A DNA stretch of 64,000 bases, from contig NC_061072.1 of the NCBI RefSeq assembly GCF_021917145.1, positions 7,937,391 to 8,001,390 of the forward strand, in the 5' to 3' direction. The notes below the pieces were generated by a model that did not search any database, was not told the DNA's origin, and saw only the letters and a program-made list of their open reading frames with translations. The position numbers were made by a program, and so were the translations under genes. This document shows positions 37,116 to 62,738 of this stretch, in pieces. The DNA comes from Hypomesus transpacificus. Taxonomy: Eukaryota; Chordata; Actinopteri; Osmeriformes; Osmeridae. Numbering within the stretch: the stretch's first letter is position 1; each line of letters begins with the position of its first letter.

Positions 37116-40100
37116 CTAGTCACTTCCACCGCACAGCTTCAACAGCATCTTCTTGTAATCACCAGAGGTGTCACCCTATCACACAGGAGATCAGAACACA
37201 GGAGATCAGAACACAGGAGATCAGAACACAGGAGATCAGAACACAGGAGATCAGACCAACAGTCCTTTTGACATGGTTCCGGTACTTACAGAGATGTGAG
37301 TGTACAGCGACTTGCCGTAGGTCTGCACATACACCTGTCTGATGTCCAGCATGTCCACTTCAGAGCGAGACACCATGATCCGGATCAGGGTCGTGTCCAT
37401 GGTCCCAGCACCCTGGGAGCAAATACCGGATTAAACCAGTTCGACCAGTACTCTACAGAATAGGCTTCTTTACATTGTCATCACAGAAGCACATACAGGA
37501 GGTGAGCTATACCTGCATGGCCTTGTGGAGTCTCTCTGCAAAGTAGGCAGGGGTGTTCCTGATGCACTTTACTGGGGAACAAGAGACAAAGCATATCATT
37601 CATCTTCAATCTATACTACTATGAACTAACTTTGGTGACTGCATCGATACTAGTAACTATATTTTCTTTATATTGACAGTTTGGCGACAGTTTATGCCAT
37701 GGACTCACCAACAGCAACCATCCCAGATTCCACATTTCCAGACATCTCCCTGCAGATGCTCTTCTCAATGTCTCGTCCACACATCTGCTGGTACTCATGG
37801 AACACTTTAAGGGATGAGAGGCATAGCAAGGATGTTTAGGATCACGTAAGTAAGGTGTCAGAAGCCTGAGCGGTTAGGGAACCGGGCTAGTAATCTGAAG
37901 GTTGCCAGATCGATTCCCGGCCGTGCAAAATGACGTTGTGTCCTTTGGCAAGGCACTTCACCCTACTTGCCTCGGGGGGAATGTCCCTGCACTTACTGTA
38001 AGTCGCTCTGGATAAGAGTGTCTGCTAAATGACTAAATGTAAATTATCGTATATATCCCGACTAATACCTTAGGTCAGATCTCATTCAGCCGGTTCATAA
38101 CTCATTCAAAAACAACGCTTGGATTCGTGAGACGTGAGTGAACAGTAAGTGTGGAGCAGTGAGGCGAAGCCACAAGGAAACTCGGCCTGAGGAAGTGAAC
38201 ACAGTGATGTTTGGGTTAGCCCACCTGCTCTCAGGTGAGGCTTGCTGCGGGCACACAGGATGGCGTTGAACTGGGACTCATCTGTGCCCACTTTGTTTTC
38301 TCCAGCAGCATACAGTTTCTAGGAAACAAAATAAAAAGTACATGAACGCCATGCAGCACTGCATCCTGCCACTGAGGAGGATGATAAGAACCTGAATCAG
38401 AATAGGTTTTTGTTGCCTTGTAAGTTCACACAAATACAGAATTTATTGGGGCAGGAAGGTGCATACAAATAACATATACGGATGTTATTTTAATTTTATT
38501 TTTTAAGTAAAAAAGGCAGAATGTACAAATAAAAATAAAAGTCTAATACTAGAGAGCTAGACAATATCTAGACATAGAATATCTAGCCAGACAATATCCT
38601 ATAAGACAGAGGACTGGTGCACTAACTGATAGAGAAACAGTTTCCATCTCTGCATCTTGATAATGGATAATGTTCATGAGAACACAACCTTATAGATAGT
38701 AGACTGCTTAATACTCTGACAAAGATTCAAGTAGTATTTTTAAGTGTCGTTACCTGAGCATCCTGTTTTGCCATGGCAACGTCCACTGTTTCCCTTTCGT
38801 CACGGTTTCCCTATTTACAAGAAGGGAAATATTGAAACAGACATTTGACAGAGACAAAAAGCGTGCTATGTTTCACATTTGAGCCATTGCAACATGAAGT
38901 GATATGGCTTCTGCGGTTAACATCCTGCCACTATTTAAAGGAGACTGCCTGTTGTGCTGTGGTGCTATACATTTCTCACAACAGCACAAGGAAATTCAAA
39001 TATGTTTCCAACAAGCAAAGCTAAATAGTCACCTGGATATAAGGTAGAAAAAGTAATTCAAGAGATGAATTTGTGCCTGATTGTCTTTAGTTTCTTTCAA
39101 AAATTCAAATTTGTCTCAAAACAAAAATAGGAAGGAAATATCCATCCCGAATGGGTGTTTCATTCTTCTTTGTGGCATGGTTTTGAGTTCACGTGGACCA
39201 TGTGACCAAACTGGCAAATGGGGTCAGATGGCTTAGCGGTTAAGGAGTTGGGCTATTAATCAGAAGGTTGCCGGTTCAATTCCCGGGCGTGCAAAATGAT
39301 GTTGTGTCCTTGGGCGAGGCACTTCACCCTACTTGCCTCGGGGAGAATATCCCTGTACTTACTGTAAGTCGCTCTGGATCAGCGCGTCTGCTAAATGACT
39401 AAATATAAATGTAATGTCAATGGATCCTGTGTTCAATACGTGGTTAGAGGGAGTTTGAACAAGTGTTACCTGACAGAGTGAGATGAGGAGTCTCCGGAAG
39501 TGTCCTGAGGTGTCGTTGCTGATGGCATCTTCCAGTGTTTTCCCGTATTCTAAAACACAGCATTTGAGTTCAGGTCAGTTCATGAGTCACATGATATATC
39601 CCCTTTTTCCCTTGACTCAAACACGTAGACACGTACCGGTCTTATAAATCTGATTGATCTCCTTGATCTCAGCATTGCTGCGTGACGTCAGGATCTCGAT
39701 CAGGCATGCTTCATCAGTGCCAGCCCCCTATGACAGAACAACAATCTGTTATAGACGTCTGAATTACTGAAAGATATTCACAGGAAAAACGATTCCTATC
39801 TGGAGAAGCTGCAGTATTTTCAGTTAGAACATTTAGGTGTTTTGACCTTTATTTCAATTTTTAATCCAAGATGAGACACAGATGTGATGAGCCACAATAC
39901 AATACTTTGAGGGGCGTAGATGACATCAGAAGATCCTCTAACCTTAATGGCCTCTCGGAGTTCAGAAGCTGCGAAACTGCCGGGAGTCTTCATCATCGCC
40001 AGAACCAGTTCTTCAAAGTGTCCCGTGAGCTCAGACTTCAAATCGTGGAATAAATCCTTGAAAAAGCATGAGACGAAGGGGAAATATTATTAAATAAATC

Positions 40101-42027
40101 TTTGTAGAAACAAAAACATTCAATGAAATATCATTGAAGGTGTCATTTGTCATTTACATTCCTCAGCAGCAGCAAATGATGAACGAAGCAAACAAACAAA
40201 CAACTGTATTGTACTGGGTCTCACCTTCCCATAAGTGGTTTTGTAGGCAGCTACCATTGGCACTCTTTGCTTACAGGTACGGTTTCCGAGAAGTTCAATT
40301 ATGGCTCCTTCATCAGTTCCTGTTTGTAGGGACCAGTTTATAAGTACCGTATTTTCCAGTCTATAAGTCACACTTTTTTTCACAGTTTGGTTGGTCCTGC
40401 GACTTACAGTCAGGTGCGACTTATATATCAAAATATATGTAATTTAACATGTTTTTAAATGTTAATTCATACTGACTGACATGAACCAAGGAGTTCAACG
40501 GATTCAGTGATGTGGAATGAGATCGGGAGCTTGGTGAACTAGTTTACCGGTAACTTGCTTGTTGGACTCGCTAGCTTGTTATGTTAACTTAGCCTATTCA
40601 GCCTCCCAGGTATGTTCTTAATGCTATTTTGTAGCTGAATAACTGTTAATGAGTAACGTTAACATACCGGACACTTATTCAGCCTGTTGTTCTGTTTGCT
40701 ATTTTGTAGTTGGATGACTTTTCTTTCCAGATTAAATGTCTGTACTTGCTCTTGGATTTAGTGAAATACATTTTGAAATAAATGAGATTTATAATCCAGT
40801 GCGACATATATATATTTTTTCTCTTTATGACGCATTTTTTGACCAATGCAATCTATACTCCAGAGCGACTTATAGTCCGGAAAATACGGTAATAGTATGT
40901 CTACTAAGCACAAGTGTAAGGCTAAATGTGCTAAATGTGCTACAAAGCCGGAATAACCATTTAATAAAAAATCCTACAAAAACCCATACTGACCAAATCC
41001 CTTCATGGCCTTTCGAAGGACCTCCACATCCCTCAGTGGATCAGCCCCTGGGAAGTCCTTCAGAGAGCCCCTGTATCCTCTCTGATCAGGACAGTGACAC
41101 CACAAACACATTGATTAACAAATGATCGGGAAAAACATTGCAATGACTAATAAGCACACGACTTGAAATAGTCTCACGTTTATGGCAGGTCCCTGAGGAG
41201 TTGGGGCCCCTCCACCGTACCCCGGCATGGATGGGTTGGGGACGCCTGGTTGGGTTGGCATAGGTTGGCCTGGAGCAGGGCCCCCCGGGTATCCTTGAGG
41301 CATATTTTGCCCTGGCTGGGTGTAATAACAGATATTAATGATAATGACAGGCAGGAATTGTAAAAAAAAGCTTTTATCGGAGCCTGTTGCTATGTTGTCA
41401 GTACATAATGGCCAGTGTATCAATCATTTATAATAATTACAACATACCACTCCATATCCTGCAGGGGCTCCCCCCCAACCACCTCCTAGAGAAAGAACAC
41501 AATCCTCCAATTAAAGCCCTTTCATTGAAAAAAACGTTGAATAGCCTTGTCTCAACTCCCTTCGATGAACCTAGTTGACAGCATAAATAAAACAAGTGCG
41601 TTGCAGAGTCTCTACAACCCGTGTCAGCCTTACCTGCTGGGGGCATGGAAGGGTAGCCTCCTGCCTGAGGGGGGAATCCTCCAGCTGGGGCAGGGTAGCC
41701 CCCTCCTGCTGGAGGATAACCCCCTGCTCCAGCAGGGTAGCCTCCAGCTTGTGGTGGATAGCCTCCAGCTTGGGGTGGGTATCCGCCGGCTTGTGGTGGG
41801 TAGCCACCGGCTTGAGGGGGATATGCCCCTGGTTGAGGTGGGTAGCCACCGGCTTGAGGGGGATATGCCCCTGGTTGAGGTGGGTAGCCACCAGCTTGAG
41901 GGGGATATGCCCCTGGTTGAGCTGGGTAGCCACCGGCTTGAGGGGGATATGCCCCTGATTGAGCTGGGTAGCCACCAGCTTGAGGGGGGTAGCCACCAGA
42001 CTGAGAAGGGTATCCAGGATAGCTCAT
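37116..42027 (-). CDS. anxa11: Annexin A11, complete coding sequence, 14 coding exons
   Basis: Annexin A11 binds acidic phospholipid membranes in a calcium-dependent way and, through its disordered N terminus, links RNA granules to lysosomes. Exons in transcript order: 41634-42027, 41448-41485, 41178-41315, 40994-41081, 40225-40319, 39943-40056, 39637-39727, 39470-39549, 38754-38810, 38225-38318, 37709-37804, 37513-37571, 37290-37412, 37116-37175; total 1,527 nt, 508 residues (human 505). The first about 200 residues are Gly/Tyr/Pro/Gln-rich. Four annexin repeats follow with type II calcium loops [24 protein letters not shown] and [18 protein letters not shown] and the end KLCGGSD fit A11 better than A7. 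Repeat 1 reads [19 protein letters not shown]. The start ATG follows a short 5' UTR spliced to an upstream non-coding exon. Teleost copy a or b is not resolved. Confidence 0.96.
37183..37257. repeat. 15-bp tandem repeat in the last anxa11 intron
   Basis: Five copies of AACACAGGAGATCAG, starting eight bases upstream of the last exon's acceptor. Such closeness puts the repeat where the branch point and pyrimidine tract are expected. Confidence 0.9.
37855..38042 (+). mobile_element. tRNA-derived SINE copy 4
   Basis: It starts at GTGTCAGAAGCCTGAGCGG, where the A box is slightly damaged, and ends CTAAATGACTAAATGTAAA. It is inserted antisense in the 420-bp anxa11 intron between exons 38225-38318 and 37709-37804. 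Confidence 0.88.
39221..39413 (+). mobile_element. tRNA-derived SINE copy 5
   Basis: It starts GGGTCAGATGGCTTAGCGG with a B box GGTTCAATTCCC and the conserved tail. It occupies about 190 bp of the 659-bp anxa11 intron between exons 39470-39549 and 38754-38810. Confidence 0.88.
40345..40891. mobile_element. MITE-like DNA element with TACCGTATTTTCC ends
   Basis: The left end TACCGTATTTTCCAGTCTAT and the right end (inverse TACCGTATTTTCCGGACTAT) are about 25-bp inverted repeats with few mismatches. Subterminal GCGACTTATA motifs repeat at both sides. There is no transposase frame; the element is 547 bp. It lies in the 674-bp anxa11 intron before exon 40225-40319, which would be about 127 bp without it. 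Confidence 0.85.
41640..42027 (-). repeat. anxa11: 42-bp coding minisatellite in anxa11 exon 2
   Basis: The exon encoding the N-terminal 131 residues is built from near-identical 42-bp units (clearest at 41800-42000) coding for 14-residue blocks [14 protein letters not shown], followed by seven-residue GGYPPQA units and more diverged ones. The length is in frame throughout. Tyr, Gly and Gln spacing is that of a phase-separating low-complexity domain. The human protein has a Gly/Tyr/Pro-rich N terminus too but is less regular. Confidence 0.95.
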
Positions 42028-42036
42028 CTTCAGGTC

Positions 42037-43243
42037 CTTGAGGAAGTAAGCACAGTAAGGTAATATGCTGGCTCAACCGTGGACAAGAGACACGGTCTAT
42101 CATACCTCAGTCTGGATGAACACAGAAATATTGAGAGATTAAGTGCTAAAACTGTAGTTGACAGCATTTGCAGTGTTCCCAAGTGTTCAGCAAAGTATGA
42201 TTTAATTAGAGTTGATTTAATTAATAATACTTAGCCTACTATACGTGTCAGGTTTCATTTTTGCGATAATTTTCAACAAACAATTATTGGCATTAAGATA
42301 AGGATGTCTTCAGATCAACTGATGACCACCTCGCACTATGAATCTACTGTAAACTATCCTCACAAATCTGACTTCTGAACAGGCCAGGCCTGATAGTGAG
42401 AGTCGTGTGTAAACGGGGCATCGCATTTCCCTTTCTACCAGTTCCCCCACTTGCGAATGATGTTGGTGCAAATGATTTGCATTGTAGGCTAGGCTAGCCT
42501 ACTCTTCAACACTTTCAGAGACAAAAAAAAAACTTCTGGTAAGCGATATTAAAACCTAAATCACCCCAACTTCAGAACAAAAAGCACGTATTACTTTGTA
42601 ACTAGACGTCGCCCCAGATTGTTAAATAAAGTCAGATGATCATGCAAGCACACTGTCAAAACTTCACGGCCCTCGCAGCACTGTGACATCAATCGCATCC
42701 GCTTCACAGTTTACTGGGATGGGCCTATGTCATGTAGCCTAAATACAACCTATTATCTGAATTTGGAAGTTCGAAATATAACATTCAACCAATCAGGATA
42801 TTGGCCTATGTTTTTTCCGTGGTAATCGTTCTTCGAGACCTGATTACGTAATAGCAAATTCACTAGCATACATCGCAGTGTAATTACGAAGTGTCTCATT
42901 CAAGACGCCTAGCTTCGAGACTAAATAGCAGTACGAGTTCAACCACAGTTGTGTAGAGTATTATACATTATGCAGACTACAGGCTACAGAATGATGCTCA
43001 AAATGTGAAAACACCCCATGAAAGTTAAACTGGCTAAGCTTCAGCTCTAAAATGGTATCTTGTCGCAGAGTAGATGGGCCAAGCAGTGATTAGGTTTAGG
43101 TTTTGTTCCCTCAAACCGGAGCAGTAAATAAAGCAAATTAGAAGGCTCGCACAACGCTACACGTTTTACGCTTGATTACATGGACATTTGCAATGTTGTT
43201 GCGATCTTAACATTTTAAACGTTGGCTAAAATGTGTTTCTTAC
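42037..43243 (-). other. anxa11: anxa11 intron 1
   Basis: It separates the non-coding first exon from the exon carrying the ATG. The acceptor TTCCTCAAG|GACCTG lies nine bases upstream of the start codon. I see no exon or recognisable repeat inside. Confidence 0.6.
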
Positions 43244-43310
43244 TGTGTTTTCAACGTCCGATGATCTTCCACTGGAGATTCAGGAAGAGGAATGCTTCTA
43301 AAGCGGGGTT
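43244..43310 (-). other. anxa11: Probable non-coding first exon of anxa11
   Basis: On the minus strand the sequence ends GTTGAAAACACA|GTAAGAAAC, a strong donor, and contains no ATG that leads into the annexin frame. The upstream end is not defined. This is inferred from the acceptor just before the start codon and the donor seen here. Confidence 0.55.
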
Positions 43311-55735
<12,425 letters not shown>

Positions 55736-57100
55736 CCTCAGCCCTCCCCCCCCTCCCGTTTCCCAGCCTCTGAGGTTGTATGAAAGAGTGGTCTCGTCAG
55801 CCTTCTATTCCTGTCACTAAACAGCTCTCATCATCATGTACTGTGATGCATTTAACCATTTATGTGTCCCACAAATGTGTTGTTTATGTTGGACAGTATC
55901 ACTGCCACTATCGTTTCTAGGGTCCTGGCCTCTACCTACAGCAGTTGCAGATTCATACCTCCCAGTGATATCTAGTGTGTGTTTACGAGAGTCTTGACAT
56001 ATTCATGTAGCATTCATGTGTATCCTCATAGGAAATGTTTTTTTTTTTTTTTTGTAGCCTATTGTAAAGCACCAGATATTGTATCATATACTGTGAATGA
56101 AGGGATTATGAACTGGTCAACCCAGGCTGTTATGTTGACTGATGTATTTCAGGTCAAATGTATTTCATTTTTAAATATAATGCATTAATACAGTGTGATC
56201 AGTATTTTCCAAAGTTGTTATGGATTGTGGATAGATATAATTTTCCGTTGACAGCAGTAATAATAGCTTACATTGAAAATGTAGGTGTAGCTTTAGACTA
56301 TATGCCACAGTACATATGAAGTCACTGTGTTTTGCATATTTGATATATTTGTAAATACACATTTTGTGTCATTATGCAGTCAATATCATTTATTGCACAA
56401 AAATAACTAATATTTTCCATCATTGTATATCAAACAATTTTTTTATATTTTCTACACAGTTAAATCATTTTGTTCAAAGACTTGGAAGTATGTTCATGTC
56501 AAAAATGTTTATTACCTTACCGAAATAAATTAATGAATAATAGGTGTCATTAACAATGATATTGTCTGTATAAAATATGCAATAAGTTTTACTAAGAAGG
56601 AAATTATAATGTTTATTGTTGTAGTTATCATATGATGGTACATAACTATATGTATATTTTAAAAACCATTACCTTTTGTTTATTCAGTGAATGAATATGA
56701 ATTTTGCCATGTTTTGAAAAACCAAGTGCCTAATACACTTATTTGTTAAAACAGTTTTCTTTGTATTAAGTTTGTTACCATTCCAAACATGTTTTAAAGC
56801 ATTGATTTAGCAACAAAAAAAACCTGCACCCTCACTACAAACATTGAGTTAGAACATTAACAACCTTATTTTACAAAAAATATATTTTATGTTATACAGG
56901 TTGCATGTGCATGCTTTGTTTTGAATTTGTTTCCTGTTTCAATGCTCTTAACATGTGAGGCTCACTAATCTTAGCACAAAAGAGATGCAAATATCAGCAA
57001 TGAGCTCTATGAAACAGCGATCCTGCTGTGCCTTACTGGTGGTACATATGTTGTACCATTATATGAGGGATATTTGTAATAAAACCTTTAAAATCACGAC
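55736..57100 (+). other. zcchc24: zcchc24 3' UTR with poly(A) signal
   Basis: AT-rich sequence after the stop codon, without other genes. The hexamer AATAAA at 57078-57083 is followed by TTGATT/TGT-type sequence and is the likely main signal; an AAATAAATT near 56522 could give a shorter form. Confidence 0.65.
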
Positions 57101-57766
57101 TGTATGATTCTGTCTCCTTTTAATGGACAAACTCCTGACTCTTTCACATGCAAGGACTTAGATTATTGCTTCTAATTCATCCTAATAATGGCCTTAAGAA
57201 CCACCCGTGATCATACAGAAGATTCATTACCATGTTCTCTGGCTTTATCCCAAAAAGTAACAAAAGAATATTTGTCCAGACAGTCCATTTGAGCAATTAA
57301 ATCTGATCTTACTGTGCTGAACATTGCAGCCAAAATAAATGGTTCCTTTCTTAACAAGATTTTTTGTCACATCAAAGCGCCAACTAAAACAGGAAGAGGT
57401 AACACAAACTCACCATGGCCGATTTATCTCTACAGGACAAATGTTGATCTTCTGATCTAAATGTTTGATTTCAGACTGATCCTTTTTGAATAGCAATACG
57501 TTTTAGTTATTCGGCAGTTCCAATCATCCTACCTTACCTATTACCTCTGTTCTTACCACTGTGGAAATTGCAAGGTCGTAATATTTATTTGATCCAGCAA
57601 TGACTTCCTATATGTTTAATGTATGCACCTCCCTGCCAAAGTAAATTCCTTGTTTGTGCAAACATTCATGGCGAATAAAATCCCTTCTGATTCTGATTCC
57701 AAAAGAATTCTGGATGCGTTTCATGTTGCATAATCATGAATGTCTAATTTTATTATAGAATCACAT
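57101..57766. other. Convergent gap between zcchc24 and ppif
   Basis: About 650 bp between two gene ends that face each other. It includes a LINE-like tail at 57640-57703 (GCGAATAAAATCCCTTCTGA followed by TTCTGATTC). No gene seen. Confidence 0.55.
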
Positions 57767-58014
57767 TTTATTCATACAGTTTTGGGACTTTCACATTTGA
57801 TCCTGATTCGTAACCAGTGAAGTGCTTGTTAGAAACAACTAGACAAGTTCAATAACAATTTTTGTTTCCAAAAGACCAAGACCATATCCCTGAGTGATAC
57901 ACTGTCACTGTCAGGGGAAAACATCACTCAATGGCAGCACCTAAACAGATCCACTGTAGTACAGCCTGTTTCACATTGAAAATCACAAAGACCACTTCAC
58001 TGACTACTGAATGT
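57767..58014 (-). other. ppif: ppif 3' UTR
   Basis: Sequence after the ppif stop codon (58015-58017). An AATAAA hexamer on the minus strand lies at 57767-57772 and a second at 57749-57754. Confidence 0.55.
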
Positions 58015-60229
<2,215 letters not shown>

Positions 60230-61092
60230 GTTTGCTATCTCGATGTACACAAAATGATCTTAGCCGGGGGCAAAACGGACCCTTTTCTTACATATGCTTG
60301 CTCCAGCAGGAAGGACTTCACAACTACACGGAAGAATTCCCCATGCAATTTCCGGTATACGAATTTGCTTTCAAAATAAGAGCAAGGAACGAAATGTTTC
60401 AGAACTTGTGAATTATATATTTCAAATCGCTTTATGGTGAATATTTGTGGGTGAGGCATCTCACGAATATTTCCTTTTAATTTTCCTAAAAAACTTATAT
60501 TGACGTTAACATGGCCAATATTAATAGCTCGTCTTCTTCTTTGGGTTCTGGTTGATGGCTCGCATCCAGATGTAATGTACTTATGCCTATACCGCCTCAT
60601 ACTGTGCTGGAGAATAAGACCACTATTACATTACGACTTACCTATTTGATTCTCATTCACACCCAACTAATACCCTAAAAACACTATTATTGTATTATGG
60701 CCTCAGACCGTATAGCACCATTGCTGTTCTTATCTTACTGTTAGTTTTGCAATTCTTGGCCTAATTGCTACCGCAGTTTGTTCTGCTAGTGTAAATACCG
60801 GTAATAGTTTTTTAGAAAATTTTCCCCACGGTTTTTCATGTATTTTTTCATGCCTATGTAGCTTTGGCTTGCCATGCACTAATGCTTTGTATAGTTAGAA
60901 TGACCTTCTGTTGTAGGCTGTGCACTACTAGAGCAATAATTCACTGGAGTTCAACTGGAGTACCAACAGCAGGCCAGGAGGGGGAGCCCTCATTTCAGGC
61001 TCGTCCACTGAAGACGGCAAAAAGAAACGTGGACGCCCCGCTACAGGAAGATCGGAAGAAATGTGACAGAAATCTTCAAATACTTCCTACAT
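60230..61092 (-). promoter_or_regulatory. ppif promoter and gap to the integrin gene
   Basis: No gene is seen here. The part adjacent to 60229 should hold the ppif 5' UTR and promoter. I see no reliable TATA element. Because ppif and the integrin gene both run leftward, the region also receives the integrin 3' end. Confidence 0.45.
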
Positions 61093-61759
61093 TTTATTAG
61101 ATGATGTTGTCATGATAAATGCACGACATGAGGTATGTTGACAGTTCTGAAATAAATGAAGTTAACATTAATGACGTTTTTGACACATAAAGCAGGCTAC
61201 TACTTTATATTGTATATTTCCCTCAACTGATGAATAAAGTCAAGTGTCAGACTTTAAATTGTAAAACTGAAAAACACTTTTTGCATGAATTGAAACTCTC
61301 AAAAGATATCCGTCTATTGCTTTGAGATGTAAAGTTAATCTGACAGTTGTTATCCTACCAACATTCTAAAAAACAGGAAATTACAATGATTAGAAAGGGT
61401 GTTGTTGTGTATCCCATTATGAACAGAGACACAAGCCATGGTGGGGTGAAGTGAAATGCTTTTTTCTCTAGATTGCCTCCTGTTCAATGATATACAAATT
61501 ACATTGTGATATAACTTAATGTAACATTTCATTGGTACCTAATAAAATACGTCTTTGGGATAATTTATACATATTTACAACTTCAAAAAAAATAGTACAT
61601 CTTTGTCTTGTGACAGTAGAACCCTGCACAGATTAGAGAAATGGAACAGTCCGATGGAGAAACGGAACAGTCCGATGGAGAAATGGAACAGTCCGATGGA
61701 GAAATGGAACAGTCCGATGGAGGCCTGCCAGCAACAATCAACTTCAGGATGCAGCTGAA
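61093..61759 (-). other. Integrin beta-3-like 3' UTR
   Basis: Sequence after the integrin stop codon (61760-61762). An AATAAA hexamer on the minus strand lies at 61093-61098. The UTR contains a four-copy 21-bp repeat at 61637-61720. Confidence 0.5.
61637..61720. repeat. 21-bp tandem repeat, four copies
   Basis: AGAAATGGAACAGTCCGATGG repeated four times with a single mismatch (ACGG in the second copy). It is a multiple of three and so leaves an open frame on the plus strand, but it lies in the 3' UTR of the integrin gene on the other strand. Confidence 0.93.
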
Positions 61760-62738
61760 TCAGTCCTTGTTACCTCTGTACGTAATGTTTGTAAAGGTAG
61801 AAGTGGCTCCTTTATACAGAGGGTTATGTCCCTATTCAAAAGAGGAAAATAATAGTCATTGTCTTGATGTCAAATGTTGTATAATACAATGCATGTGTGC
61901 AACAGGCATATTTGTCTCACAAATACACATGGGAGTGATTCCCTCCTGTCAGAATGCCTGTTAAAGTATTCTGCAGTGTTGAGCATTCCTTAACACCATC
62001 AGTGAAACCCCGCCCCCTTTCGACTTGGTGGTGATCTCAGTCTAGGTTATCATACACTGAGCACCTTTAAGTAAGTGGAATCATGGGAGTTTTGGCAACC
62101 TACAGGTAGGATTAGAGGGTCCAGATGTGGGTGAGGCTGCTTGTCTGTGAAGAAAAGTGTGTGTGTCTGTGTGTCAGTACGCATGTCTGTGTGGTGTGTG
62201 TGTCTGTGTGGTGTGTGTGTGTCTGTGTGGTGTGTGTGTGTGTTTGACTGTGCCTGCCTAGCCCACTGCCAGTAAAAGCTAATTAGCATTGGCTAATTTC
62301 AGAGCTAATCCACCCCCGGAGAGCGGTGGCTGCCTTTTGTTCTGTTTGGGAGGAACAGCACGCCACAAAAATAATAAAAAGCATCTTGTGTGTGCATACA
62401 TGGTGTGGAAGAGAGACATTCACACCAACCTCAACTGCCAATGTTAAGACAATAGAGGCTGCTTTGCTAATTGCTATGGCCTTTGCAAAACCGTTTCATG
62501 CAACAGGACTTTACTAGGTGAGCTAAAGAAAATGTTAACTCAAATACAAATCGCCTAGGTTCTCATCTCACCGTGTCCCACTTGGCACGCGCCCTCTCCT
62601 CCTCGAACCTGGCAAACTCACGCCGGTCGTGAATGGTGACCAGCAGTTTCCAGATGAGCAGAGCAGCCAAACCCAGGAACAAGATGGCCCCGGCCACAGA
62701 CATCAACACCACCAGTATGTCTGGACCTTTAGGGCAGT
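61760..62738 (-). CDS. Integrin beta-3-like, last two coding exons (partial gene)
   Basis: Integrin beta subunits pair with an alpha chain to form adhesion receptors. Exon 62572-62738 encodes [16 protein letters not shown], the single transmembrane helix, and [19 protein letters not shown]...AKWDT, with the membrane-proximal Asp of HDRR that forms the inner clasp with the alpha chain. Exon 61760-61831 encodes [20 protein letters not shown] then NKD and stop. It carries both talin/kindlin motifs, NPLY and NITY, and the Ser/Thr patch between them. These features match integrin beta-3 closely and beta-1, -2, -5 or -7 less well. The join is phase 0. The ectodomain lies beyond the right edge. Which teleost itgb3 copy this is cannot be settled. 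Confidence 0.92.

Noticed and set aside
37116..42027. Annexin A7 instead of A11
   Set aside because: The start MSYPGYP is shared, but [10 protein letters not shown], the CGGSD end and the overall length fit A11.
61641..61964. Plus-strand open frame starting MEQSDGE
   Set aside because: It overlaps the antisense of the integrin 3' UTR repeat and the integrin tail exon, which has clear protein homology on the minus strand.
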